Source: Babylonia areolata
Lineage: Eukaryota; Mollusca; Gastropoda; Neogastropoda; Buccinidae
Reading direction: 5' to 3'
DNA: 64,000 nucleotides
Assembly: GCF_041734735.1 (NCBI RefSeq)
Contig: NC_134910.1
Coordinates: 5,131,755-5,195,754 of the forward strand
The translations under genes were made by a program, and so were the position numbers. Positions 19,656-29,029 of the stretch are shown here, one piece after another (positions within the stretch are counted from its first letter, which is position 1; every line of letters starts with the position of its first letter). Under the pieces are notes generated by a model, which saw only the letters and a program-made list of their open reading frames with translations, did no database searches and had not been told where the DNA came from.

Positions 19656-21211
19656 ATACCACCTAGACCTATCAATCCTAAAGTAAGAGCGACTTTATAG
19701 TCTTTGTGAGTTGTTGGCTCTTCTTCGTACGATACTTTCGCTGGTTTGAGTTTAAATTTGTTATCCGAAGAACCTGCACCATACAGAAAGGGTCTATTAC
19801 CAGCACCGGTAGCTATTGCAAATCCTGGTCGAGATGTTTGTATTAATTTTTTATTTCTATAGGTAAGAGTCCACCACCCGCGAATGCCTAACAAAACTCT
19901 CGTTTCACCCGCTCCTGTCCTCGGTGTTGTCAAAGGCTTGTGTGATTTATAATCGAGCACCGTATTACTCGCATCAAGCATTGCCAAGTCTGCATCAGAA
20001 GGTGGCACAAGAGCCCAGTGACCTCTAGACCATTGAAGAGTTTTTCCTGATGGGGCAACAAAATAGTATGCATGTACATTTGGTGGAACACTTTGGGTAT
20101 TGGGTGGTGGAACACTTGGATGTTGAGTAGGTGGAACACTCTGGGTATGTTGGGGTGAAACACTCTGGGTAGGTGGTACAATGTGTGGTTGTTCGTTTAA
20201 TCCATCATTAACACCAATATTCTGTTCTTCTGTCGCAATGACAATTTTATTATTATAATTAATGCGTGTACCAACACTCAATGCCATATCAGATGGGGCC
20301 ATATAAAGGCCTACACCAAATGCAAAGTTTACTTCGGATCTCGCGTACTGGAGAACGTCCTGGTATTTTTTTATCGCCGTTTGTAGGTTTTCGGGGGCAT
20401 TAATCGCATCTTCAACATTGGCTAAAAATTGTTTTTGCGCATCAAATCCAGTTCCTTTTGTTGTTATACTCGTGCGCGTTTGCGCTTGTGACCCTATTAG
20501 AGCCCACACATAAGTGCGAATGCTATCGTTGAGACGAACTATCCCCGCATGTGTAAAACCCAACCCCTTATCAGGAATAAATGTTGTCCAAGCCCGGGTG
20601 ATGTCCACCGTATGTCTGATTTTATCGTGGGGGCTAAAGAACACAGGTCCCTCTCCTCTGTTTCTCATTGCCTGTCGTGCAGCCCCACCGGGGGTCTCAG
20701 CCTGAATAAATTCTCCCAAACCAAAGCCATGCTTTTCTATTTTCTGTCTCCAATCCCTCTGCCCAAATTCGGCACACAAACGCTGATAAACTGTTTTATC
20801 AAACGGATTATTATACATGTTAAATGCTTGGTCGGTGGGTAGCGGGATTTTTAACTCGTCCAATAACCTCCGAATCTGATAGTAAAAATGAAACCTATAC
20901 ACGGCTCGAATAAACGGATCAGAAGCTTGAAAATGTTCTTCCGTTACTCCACACCCGGCGGTCGCGCACCATACCACAAAATTGATTTGATTCTGCCACC
21001 ACACTATCGGGTTGTTTCTCCACGCAAGCCAGGCTGCATTCATCTCCCCAGTCATAGTGGGGTTCGCATAAGACTGAAAAACATCAGGAAACTTGGCGGT
21101 AAAAGAATATTCGCTGTTCACGTAGATCACTCGCGTACAACTTATTCTTTTTTCTTTATACCCGGTTGTATAGGACGCGTCCTTATTGAAGCTGTAAATT
21201 TTCTTATTCAT
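19634..21211 (-). CDS. Large Polinton protein with Pro/Gln/Thr repeat and C-terminal anchor
   Basis: 525 residues. The N-terminal 300 residues look globular, with a tryptophan-rich NNPIVWWQNQINFVVWCATA block that I recall from other Polinton proteins. Residues about 345-375 are a low-complexity linker made of SVPPTQ/SVPPPN-type repeats (DNA about 20080-20175). A tryptophan-rich domain follows (TLQWSRGHWALVPP and GWWTLTYRN), then a single C-terminal transmembrane helix (LTLGLIGLGGIYFLFF). A stalk-like linker and a tail anchor would fit a surface or fibre-like protein, which is inference. Its ATG is four bases from the ATG of the divergent capsid-type gene. Confidence 0.78.
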   Translation of the reverse strand: MNKKIYSFNKDASYTTGYKEKRISCTRVIYVNSEYSFTAKFPDVFQSYANPTMTGEMNAAWLAWRNNPIVWWQNQINFVVWCATAGCGVTEEHFQASDPFIRAVYRFHFYYQIRRLLDELKIPLPTDQAFNMYNNPFDKTVYQRLCAEFGQRDWRQKIEKHGFGLGEFIQAETPGGAARQAMRNRGEGPVFFSPHDKIRHTVDITRAWTTFIPDKGLGFTHAGIVRLNDSIRTYVWALIGSQAQTRTSITTKGTGFDAQKQFLANVEDAINAPENLQTAIKKYQDVLQYARSEVNFAFGVGLYMAPSDMALSVGTRINYNNKIVIATEEQNIGVNDGLNEQPHIVPPTQSVSPQHTQSVPPTQHPSVPPPNTQSVPPNVHAYYFVAPSGKTLQWSRGHWALVPPSDADLAMLDASNTVLDYKSHKPLTTPRTGAGETRVLLGIRGWWTLTYRNKKLIQTSRPGFAIATGAGNRPFLYGAGSSDNKFKLKPAKVSYEEEPTTHKDYKVALTLGLIGLGGIYFLFFK

Positions 21212-21215
21212 AGCT

Positions 21216-21863
21216 ATGTATATAATAACAACCGATATTCAAAAAGACGAATTACCGCGGTGCATACCTAATCAAAGTGGAAGACTAGAAATCGCGCTGC
21301 GTGAAATAACTTATTATCCCAACTGGAAAAATATCAGTGATGAGCTCGGAAACAATTTCTTTACTACCGATCGTAAGATAATAATCCCAGATGGTTATTA
21401 TAATGTGTGTGAATTGAATAAAGAAGTGTTCACCCCCCACGGTGCAGAGTTAGACTTGCACACTCCGAGTGGCTATCTGAGAATAAAGAGCACCAAATCG
21501 ATTGAACTTTCTGAGCGTCTTGCACATACTCTGGGGTTCCCCCAAAAACTCATCGCGCCGGGAATAATGGTGATAGGAAACAGGCATCCGCGGCTCGCGA
21601 TACATAAAGCACTTTACATTCACCTCTCTCAAATTAGTACCACCGATAATTTCTATAACGGATTGCCTTCTACGTTGTTACAATCAATCCCAGTAGAAAA
21701 TGAAAGATGCGGGGGTGGTCGAACAACTACGTTGACATCACCCCAATACAAAAGACTTTCTCACGGAGATTTACCACGTTTAACACTTTCTATAGTAGAT
21801 GAAAGTCATAATCCCGTTTCTATTGATTATTTAAATATTACATTACATATAAGATATGTCTGA
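21216..21863 (+). CDS. Candidate minor capsid protein of the Polinton (single jelly-roll type)
   Basis: 215 residues with a beta-rich pattern. Conserved-looking blocks: TTDIQKDELPRCIPNQSGRL near the start, PVENERCGGGRTTTL and YKRLSHGDLPRLTLSIVDES near the end. This pattern is common in Polintons and I believe it belongs to the minor (penton-like) capsid protein, but the fold is inferred. It overlaps the next gene by eight bases (ATGTCTGA), so the two are probably co-expressed. It looks whole. Confidence 0.65.
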   Translation: MYIITTDIQKDELPRCIPNQSGRLEIALREITYYPNWKNISDELGNNFFTTDRKIIIPDGYYNVCELNKEVFTPHGAELDLHTPSGYLRIKSTKSIELSERLAHTLGFPQKLIAPGIMVIGNRHPRLAIHKALYIHLSQISTTDNFYNGLPSTLLQSIPVENERCGGGRTTTLTSPQYKRLSHGDLPRLTLSIVDESHNPVSIDYLNITLHIRYV

Positions 21864-22593
21864 ACCCTGCACTACACTCAGTTTAGTTGATCTCGGAGAT
21901 ACAGAGGGATTTGATGTGTCGGGAAAAGAAAATCAGTTGTACGCCTTCCAACTTTCTGAAGGAACATACAAAAGAAAAGAAGTAAAAATTGGTGATATTG
22001 TGAGTGAGGATGACGTTGTCAATGATGAGCCCTATCAACTTGTTCGTTTAAACGGTACATGGCAGCTAAAACCCCTCGACAAGTGGATAATAGATTTAAA
22101 AATTGAATCACCTTACATTATCCAAGAAGAAAATAATAATTATATAATAAAAAACAGTGGCTGGATGTTCGCTGATTTAAAAGCGTTTAATGCAGATTTA
22201 GTAAAATACCAGAAGAGGTGTTATGTGATTAAGAAACGCTCGAAGGATAAATCTGGATTTCAAATAAATTTTTATGATCTAACTAGTTTGTGGGGCTTCC
22301 GTTTCCGTATTATTTTTGATGTAATTCTCGGTGAAGAGCCTGATGATTTTGTAGAAGTTTTTCAAGGGTTTTACATTAAATGGCCCAAAAATCTTGCAAA
22401 TCAACCCCTGAGAATCACCATTGAAAAACAAGATGATGCTATACCCTATGATATTATACAACAGGGTAGTCATATAGAATTCTCGCTTGAAGGTATTGTT
22501 ACAATACATAAAGAACTGAGTGTGTGGATCAACCTCCGTCTTCCTCAAAATATTTCCTTAAGAAGACTACGTTGCATCAATTTGAATATTTAG
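21856..22593 (+). CDS. Polinton protein of unknown function, paralogue A
   Basis: 245 residues, beta-rich by eye, no membrane segment. The N-terminal block LVDLGDTEGFDVSGKENQLY and the C-terminal block DDFVEVFQGFYIKWPKNL recur in the gene directly downstream (22615-23418), so the two are tandem duplicates. A jelly-roll-like or attachment protein would fit the place and strand pattern, but this is speculation. It looks whole. Confidence 0.75.
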   Translation: MSEPCTTLSLVDLGDTEGFDVSGKENQLYAFQLSEGTYKRKEVKIGDIVSEDDVVNDEPYQLVRLNGTWQLKPLDKWIIDLKIESPYIIQEENNNYIIKNSGWMFADLKAFNADLVKYQKRCYVIKKRSKDKSGFQINFYDLTSLWGFRFRIIFDVILGEEPDDFVEVFQGFYIKWPKNLANQPLRITIEKQDDAIPYDIIQQGSHIEFSLEGIVTIHKELSVWINLRLPQNISLRRLRCINLNI

Positions 22594-22614
22594 AATATAC
22601 TATAAATATTAGAA

Positions 22615-23418
22615 ATGGTTGATCCCGGAGGGCCAGGAACACATAATATCAAACCCTGCACTACGCTCGGTTTGGTTGATCTCGGAGATACAGACGGATT
22701 TGATGCGTCGGGAATAGAAAATCAGTTGTACGCCTTCCAACTTTCTGAAGGAACGTACAAAAGAAAAGAAATAACGAGTAATGGTGGTGTCAACAAATTC
22801 AGCGAACTTGCAGACGTGAACGTTGACGGTGTTGTTGTGAACAAACCACATCATCTTGTTCTTTCCGACGATGATACGTGGGTACCTTATCCGGTGGATA
22901 ACTGGGATTTAGATTTTGAAATAAAACAACCCTATGTTAGTATTGGAAGAAATCACGCTCTACAAAAAATACAAAATAGTGGTAAACTGTTGGCTTCCTA
23001 TCATACGCGTAAAGATCTAATCGTCGTTAACAGCGACGACTTTGGATATGTTATTGGTATGAAAGGTAAAAAGACTGGTACACTGCGGTAAATTAAAGAG
23101 TTTGATTTTAAGCCGCCTATTCAGGGGTCAACTATCGTTTTAGATATACTCCTTAGTGGGGTGCCAGATGATTTTGTAGAAGTTTTAAAAGGGTTGCAGA
23201 TAAAATGGCCTGGAAATCTTAAAAATAAACTCTTGAGAATTACCATCAAAATTCCAGTGGTTGACCCATCTGATCAACCCGATCCCTCTATAGAATTCTC
23301 GCTTGAAGGTGTCATCAAACGTCCAGTGTTAGATAAAATATCTCTCGACTTTATTCACATCGGACCTCTTCAGCTTAAAAGACTGCGCTACTCTCCTCAT
23401 CCTGTTACCATAATTTAA
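22615..23418 (+). pseudogene. Polinton protein of unknown function, paralogue B, broken
   Basis: Duplicate of the gene at 21856-22593: shared start block (LVDLGDTDGFDASGIENQLY) and shared end block (DDFVEVLKGLQIKWPGNL, then SIEFSLEG). The middle has diverged strongly. The region is not open throughout. An AT-rich gap with a TATAAATATTAG stretch stands just before its ATG. Confidence 0.7.
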
Positions 23419-23443
23419 AAACAAAAAATGATTATTATAGAAT

Positions 23444-23947
23444 AATGGAGTTTCGCCTACGAGAGATATCGAATATAAAAAACAACCTCGAAAAAGAGCG
23501 TGATGAAAGAACTTTATTTTATAAAAAAAATATAAACGCGGTGTAAATATCGCTACAGCCGCGGATACAACGCTGACGACTCTTAGTCTCGCCCTTGGGG
23601 CATCGGGTGTTGGATTACTGTTGAGTGTCGCCGCTGCTCCCGTAGCTATTGGAATAGAAGTGGGAGCTGGTCTCCTTGGTGTGTTTGGTTTAACTTGTAA
23701 ATTTATTCATAAAAAATTAATGTCACAAGCTATGAAGCACAACGAAATTCGCGTGTTGGCCGAGTCAAAACTGAACACTATAAATGATCTTATTTCAAAA
23801 GCATTAGAAGATGATAAAATAAGCGATGAAGAATTTAGTCTCATTCTGGCTGAAGTTGAAAAATTCAATGCAATGAAAACAGACATAAAATCGAAACACA
23901 AAACTCAGTATTTGATATTCAAGATGGTAAACCATCCAAAAAGCTAA
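23444..23947 (+). pseudogene. Small Polinton protein with glycine-rich hydrophobic segment, broken
   Basis: Begins with a charged MEFRLREISNIKNNLEKERD helix, passes through a Gly/Ala/Val-rich hydrophobic region (VAIGIEVGAGLLGVFGL) and ends with a charged helical tail (KALEDDKISDEEFSLILAEV). This order of parts is one I recall from other Polintons. The gene is broken in this copy. It is the last gene before the right terminal repeat. Confidence 0.65.
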
Positions 23948-24051
23948 CTAGGTCAAACGTTCACATATGAACGGTTGACCCAACCTCCTCTCTTTAAGGA
24001 CCCCATGACCATTTGACTCTCCATACACATATTTAAGCCGGTTTTTCGTTT

Positions 24052-24368
24052 TTATGCTTGAGGGCGATATTGCGCGGTTTTGGGCTGGGGTCGGTTGTAT
24101 ATAAAACCCCCATGACCGTTTCGCTCTCCATACACATATCCAACCATCATTTTTTTTTTTTTTTTTTTTTTTTTTTTGTTATCTTGTGATTTGGCTCTCC
24201 ATACACATATTTAAGCCGTTTTCGTTTTTATGGTTTAAGGCGTTGTTACACCTTTTTAAGCCGAAAAAACCCGATCGCACGGGGTTTTTTTTTTTATGCT
24301 TGAGGGCGTTGTTGGGCCTTATTAACGCCAAAATCGTTGTATATAGAACCCCCATCCCTTATACTACT
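24052..24368 (-). repeat. Polinton right terminal inverted repeat
   Basis: Reverse complement of the left repeat with small length differences, ending CCCTTATACTACT. Carries copies of GCTCTCCATACAC at 24123 and 24194, with a third variant just inside at about 24015, mirroring the three on the left. Confidence 0.93.
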
Positions 24369-24374
24369 CTGCTA
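24369..24374. repeat. Target-site duplication CTGCTA, right copy
   Basis: Identical to 9611-9616 and directly abuts the last base of the right terminal repeat. Confidence 0.9.
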
Positions 24375-25659
24375 CCTGTTCAGCAGTATTTCCATCATTT
24401 TACTTGCTTTACTCCAGACCTCACTACCAAGAACAACATATGAAATTGTTCTTATTTGGTGCTGTGTTGAATTAATCTCGTCGAATACCTGTGTGTGCTT
24501 GTATAGCAGTCCTTTTATCATTGCATGTGCTTGTACTGTCGTTCTTTAATCATTTTCCTTTAAAACTCACCAAGTGTTTCTTCTCCACCCACAAAGTATG
24601 CACGTGCTTACAAGTCGTGTCACACAAACACAGGTTTCCGTGACCTCACTTTCACGCTGATCCCGCGGGAAGATACATGACAGTGCAGAATCAGTAGATC
24701 ATAGAAGAAAAATATGCCTCTAGCCATTGCAACATTTTTACCTGTTCTGTTCAGTCATCTATCGCACCAGTCATAAGCACTGCAGATGTACGATTCGCTA
24801 CAAGGCCCGTCGCCTTTTAAAGATAATGATGTACGCTCTGAAGATCCGATCCACGCATGAGGTCTTTGCACAGTTCATGGTCAGGCACCTGGTTCCCATT
24901 CACAAACAGACATGGGGTGGCCTATTTGGATCAGTGAAACTGACACTGAAACAGCCATCAGTATACTCTCTCTAAATGTATGTGATCAGAGTTCTGGACT
25001 GCTAAAATGAAAATGTACTGGAATCTGTCAATCATTTTCTGTCCTGTATATACTGTACGTCACACGTAAGCGTATGAACAGGTATATTGCTGCACACACA
25101 CCATGTGGTCTGTAGATCAGTCAGCACAACAAAGCGGTTTCGGAAATAGTTCAATCTTTGAATCACGAAAATTTGAAATATTTTAGTCGTTTGCTTAGGG
25201 TCCAGAATCATACACTGATATGAATTGGCCATACATCGATTCATCAACCAACCTAATCGCAGACAGACATTTATAGAAAACTGACACCGCATCTACAATG
25301 ACCAAATATCACATACAATATTTTGTCTAGCCTGCCTGTAACAGACAGGACATGTACTGAGCAAACAATATGTGCATATCAAAAAGAAACCTGTGTTGTT
25401 TCGCTGCACTTATGCACAAACTACATCATTTAACTAAACCCACAAACTTATGTCAAACATGGTATCATTCCTTGCTGCAACGAAAACACTGTCCATACTT
25501 TGTGTATCAGCATTTCTACAGACTGTCTCTCCATGCAGTCAGTTCACGAACAGATGGAGACAGCTGACAGAGTAGATGGAAGGAGAGCAACACCCACAGG
25601 TGGTGAGGATCTGTCGTTCTCTCAACCTGTGCCTTGGGAGTTGGCTTTGTTTTCGTAAT
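24375..25659. other. Intergenic stretch, unassigned
   Basis: No gene recognised. A fragment ending GTGAAACTGACACTGAAACA near 24935-24955 resembles the GAAACT tail of the SINE family at 8896 and may be a decayed copy. Confidence 0.45.
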
Positions 25660-26250
25660 CTTTGTCACCCGTCAAGTTCTGTCGTGGACACGCCATTTAT
25701 CGTTCATATATTTAGTGGCGTCTTGGCTGACTCATCGTCCCTAACGTTCCAATGGCATCACCCAAGGCTGGTATCCCAGACCCCCCATGTACTGCTGTAC
25801 CCAGGCTCATCCGCCATACTTCCACGACCAGCACTCTACATACAGCTATCACAGTCGAGCCGCGATGACGCTACACAACAGACAGTGCACTACTGCTGGG
25901 TCACTTTCGTGGTGCTCAGTAATGCCTGTTCTAAATCAATATATGCATGGCACCACGTATTTAAATTATCCGTGGATACTCTTCTCGTCGTGGACCCAGA
26001 CTGGATGAACGTTTCCCCTCCATGGACAGGCCTTTGGAGTGGGTACCGTCACCAAGTCCTTCCCACGACAGTCTCCATCACTCTGCTAGCACCAACAGTT
26101 TTCACAGAAACGAACGACATGTATTGAGGAGGAGAAATAGAATTTTCTTTGAAACCAAGGTCACGAAGAGAACAGGGAAGAAGAGGATCTGGGACCAGCT
26201 GATGATGAGTGAGGAAGTGAATAATAATGGTGCTGACATTTAGGACCACT
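25660..26250. repeat. Dispersed repeat, copy 1 (second copy at 57230-57730)
   Basis: Shares several blocks in the same order with 57230-57730: CTGCTGGGTCACTTTCGTGG / CTGCTGAGTCACTTCGGTGG, AATGCCTGTTCTAAAT / AGTGCCTGTTCTGATT, and GAAACCAAGGTCACGAAGAG / GAAACTGAGGTCACCATGAG. No terminal repeats or coding potential seen. Probably an old SINE-like or composite repeat. Confidence 0.6.
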
Positions 26251-27638
26251 CACTCCCCACTGGACGATTTGTTAGCACGCGTTCCTCTGTGTACTAGGCG
26301 TTTGTATAGGTGTTGTTGTTGTTGTTGCTTCTGTCATTAAAAAAATAACGAGAAAATGCTGTCTCATGAATTTGGACACACAACTGTTGGTGTATCAAAT
26401 AAAAACAGCACACTGTTTCATAACTCTAACTTCTGAAATGCTTTCTTTACAGCAGGAGGTAAAAATTTTAATATATTTTTTCATGCCATAGAATGTGAGG
26501 ATGTCAAAAATAGATTTGGATGAAGTCTGCTCTTTTCATGAGAAAAGCATTGTTTTCCACAAAACTCACTCTTAGAATCCCATTAGAGTGTAAATGATGG
26601 ATAAATGGGAGCCTCTACAAACTGCAAGTGAACTTACTTCAAGTGGAGGGGGTGATGGGGGGTGGGGTGGGGGGTTCTGTCATTCCTTGTAACTTTTGTC
26701 TGTGTGTGTCTTGCCCCGTGTATGGTGGAAGTGTTGGAAAAGAAACAACAATCAAACAAACCCTTCCTCTGTTTCAACAGCCAGTGGTTCATTAACCTAT
26801 TCACCACCAATCACCCTCTCCATTCCAACTGCCTGTCACTTACCACATCTATTGCCCCTCCCCCTGTCACTCACACCAGTTTCACTGTCCAGTACACATT
26901 GCCCTCCTTCTGATGGACTAAAATAACTCTCCTTTTTCCATCCCCTTCAAAGTCAAAGCCGTCCCTTTGATCGTGTAAGCTGAAAACACGAATTTCTTGT
27001 CTCTTTCGAGAATAACGTGTTTGAGCCTCAGAGGCCATTGTCACACGTGCAATCACTCAGTCCAGGTTAGAATGAAAATAGCTTGAAACCTCAGTGACAA
27101 GTAAAGATTGGCCAGCACCAGTGGTCTGATGTTATGCTATGCTAATAAGGCAAGACAGGAAACCAACTCAGCATTGTCTGTTCCCATCTGTGTGAGGTAT
27201 GGAAAATTTTGAATGTCAAAACGTGTATAGCGCTAATCAGTATGGAACGCTCTCGCGTGTGTTAACTTGATATCAAGCGATCAGTAGGGAGTGAGTTTTA
27301 CGTTTGGGACAACATGACAAGTTTCTGCTCTGTGTTATCTTTCAATCAGGTTGGAAAATCTAGATACCTGCATAGATGATCAGGAAATTTGAGCCACACT
27401 TCCAAACATGCACCCACAAATTGGACGATAATTGACTTGAGGTACCAGTCTTCCCATTTGAATCCACAGCTAATTCGGCTCTGAGTACGAGCAGGCCTCT
27501 GTCGAAAGGTCACCATACGTTTTAAATTTGATTCATGTGATCAGGGTCTTTTGTAATTATTCACCTGGTTCTTGAACTACATCTGATTCTCTGGCAACAG
27601 TGATTTCCTTTTGGGGAAAATGAAGTGACAGTTTACAG
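26251..27638. other. Region upstream of the first visible receptor exon
   Basis: No exon with a signal peptide could be identified here, although one or more 5' exons of the receptor gene are expected upstream of 27645. A decayed copy of the core of the SINE at 57780 is visible near 27380-27500 (CAGGAAATTTGAGCCACAC, CCAGTCTTCCCATTTGAATC). Confidence 0.5.
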
Positions 27639-27644
27639 TTTCAG

Positions 27645-28228
27645 GCAAAACATGTCGTCAGTCCATCAAAACAAAACTATAACTGTCAATTTTGCAGACT
27701 CAACGCAGGTAATGTCCATGTCCACCCCTAGTACTGATGACGTTGAGAGAAATGCGTCTACCAGCGAGAACACAAAGTGGAAAGACGGGCTTCAGGGAGA
27801 CGACGACAACGAGAATGGAACACAGGAAACCAGTGTACCTGTCATGAACATCACACGCTGTGCCACAAATCCACCAACTCCAGTACCAAACACCGACATC
27901 ATGCTTGGCATCCATAACAACAGTGTTTCAAAGTGTTACATTGAGCTCAAAGCTCCTAGTAAAAATATCATCAGTTTGTTGATAAAACGGTGTGGCGTTT
28001 TAAATATCAACGTGTGGCAGTTTGAAAGAGGAACTCGTCTCTATCCAGATCTGGTGGATACTATGTGCTCTTCTTGGGACAGAATCGATATCTACAGCTG
28101 GACAAACAGTGTCATTGTGTTTCTAACTGCATCAACGAGGAGACATTTAAAGGCAACTCTGCACTTCTGTGTGATGATCAAGTCCAACGCATTTGGCCTG
28201 GACGTCATTCACCTGTCTCTGACTGCAG
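27645..28228 (+). CDS. GRL101-like receptor, exon with first CUB-like domain
   Basis: First exon of the receptor gene that can be recognised. It begins after TTTACAGTTTCAG (acceptor) and ends at GCA-G|GTCAGT with one base of the next codon, which joins in frame to the exon at 32648. A Ser/Thr/Asn-rich stretch with potential N-glycosylation sites leads into a CUB-like domain with cysteines in CATNPPTPVP, SKCYIELKAP, KRCGVLN and TMCSSWD and the hydrophobic strand SVIVFLTAS. Extracellular. There is no signal peptide, so the start of the protein lies in an upstream exon that was not found. Only the 3' border is well supported. Confidence 0.7.
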
Positions 28229-28324
28229 GTCAGTAAAAGGAACGACTGTTAACATTAACATTGACTTGAAACAACAAGATTTTAATAGAAAAAAGAAATC
28301 GTTTAAAGAACCATACATTTTACT

Positions 28325-28680
28325 CTAAAAAGAGGGTTTATATATTTTTTTCTCTCGTCCGTATTTCTTCTCACACCTGCAGACGATGTCATTTTCAAAA
28401 TTGATTAAAAAATAAAAATAAAAATAAAAAATAAAAAATAAAAAAAAGGACCGAGGTAAGCCTTTAGATGTGATGGACCAAATGCTTTTGTCATGTGACA
28501 TCTGATTCAGTGCGACATGATTCAGTACTAGAAGTATACCAGTTGAGTCAAAGGTCAGTTCCTGAATACTGACAGATTCGATGATATCCCTTTGAGCATT
28601 CTGGCTGTGTGAAATGCAGCCTTCAGCCAGAGTGACAAGTGATACAATTTCAGTCACTACATGGTTCTGCCACTGGATGG

Positions 28681-28724
<44 letters not shown>

Positions 28725-28725
28725 A

Positions 28726-28785
<60 letters not shown>

Positions 28786-28790
28786 TGTAA
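28325..28790. repeat. A-rich and GT/GA microsatellite tracts in the receptor intron
   Basis: AAAAT-type repeat near 28403-28447, GT run 28685-28748 and GA run 28747-28780. Confidence 0.85.
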
Positions 28791-29029
28791 GGTCACCGAC
28801 CTGTACACATTTTGGTGCACGTGCTGTACACACATCTTCACTGAAATGAAATAGGAAGAACGAAACAATCTACTTAATACACAGTGAGCTCACAGAGAAC
28901 AAGTAAACTAAATGAAAAGCATAAGGCTGATATTTTAGGGCTGACAGTTCTATTCTCCCAGTCTTAATGAAAAAACAAACTAACAAACAAAAAGAAAGAA
29001 AGAAAACAACAAACCAAAACAAAACAAAA

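Larger units (their letters stand above)
9617..24368. mobile_element. Polinton (Maverick) element, structurally complete, some genes broken
   Basis: A 14,752-bp element bounded by inverted repeats of about 300 bp and a 6-bp target duplication. Parts: protein-primed DNA polymerase B, retroviral-type integrase, A32/FtsK-like packaging ATPase, candidate major and minor capsid proteins, several membrane or unknown proteins. DNA polymerase, ATPase and capsid genes look whole; about four or five breaks are spread over other genes, so it is a fossil. The two ends are near-identical apart from small length changes, and the target duplication is perfect, which suggests a fairly young insertion. No adenovirus-type maturation protease was recognised. 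No other element is inserted inside it. Confidence 0.96.

Noticed and set aside
20490-20500. A CCCTATTAGAG match to the Polinton promoter-like module
   Set aside because: It lies in coding sequence, lacks the TATATATAG part and has no start codon at the right distance.
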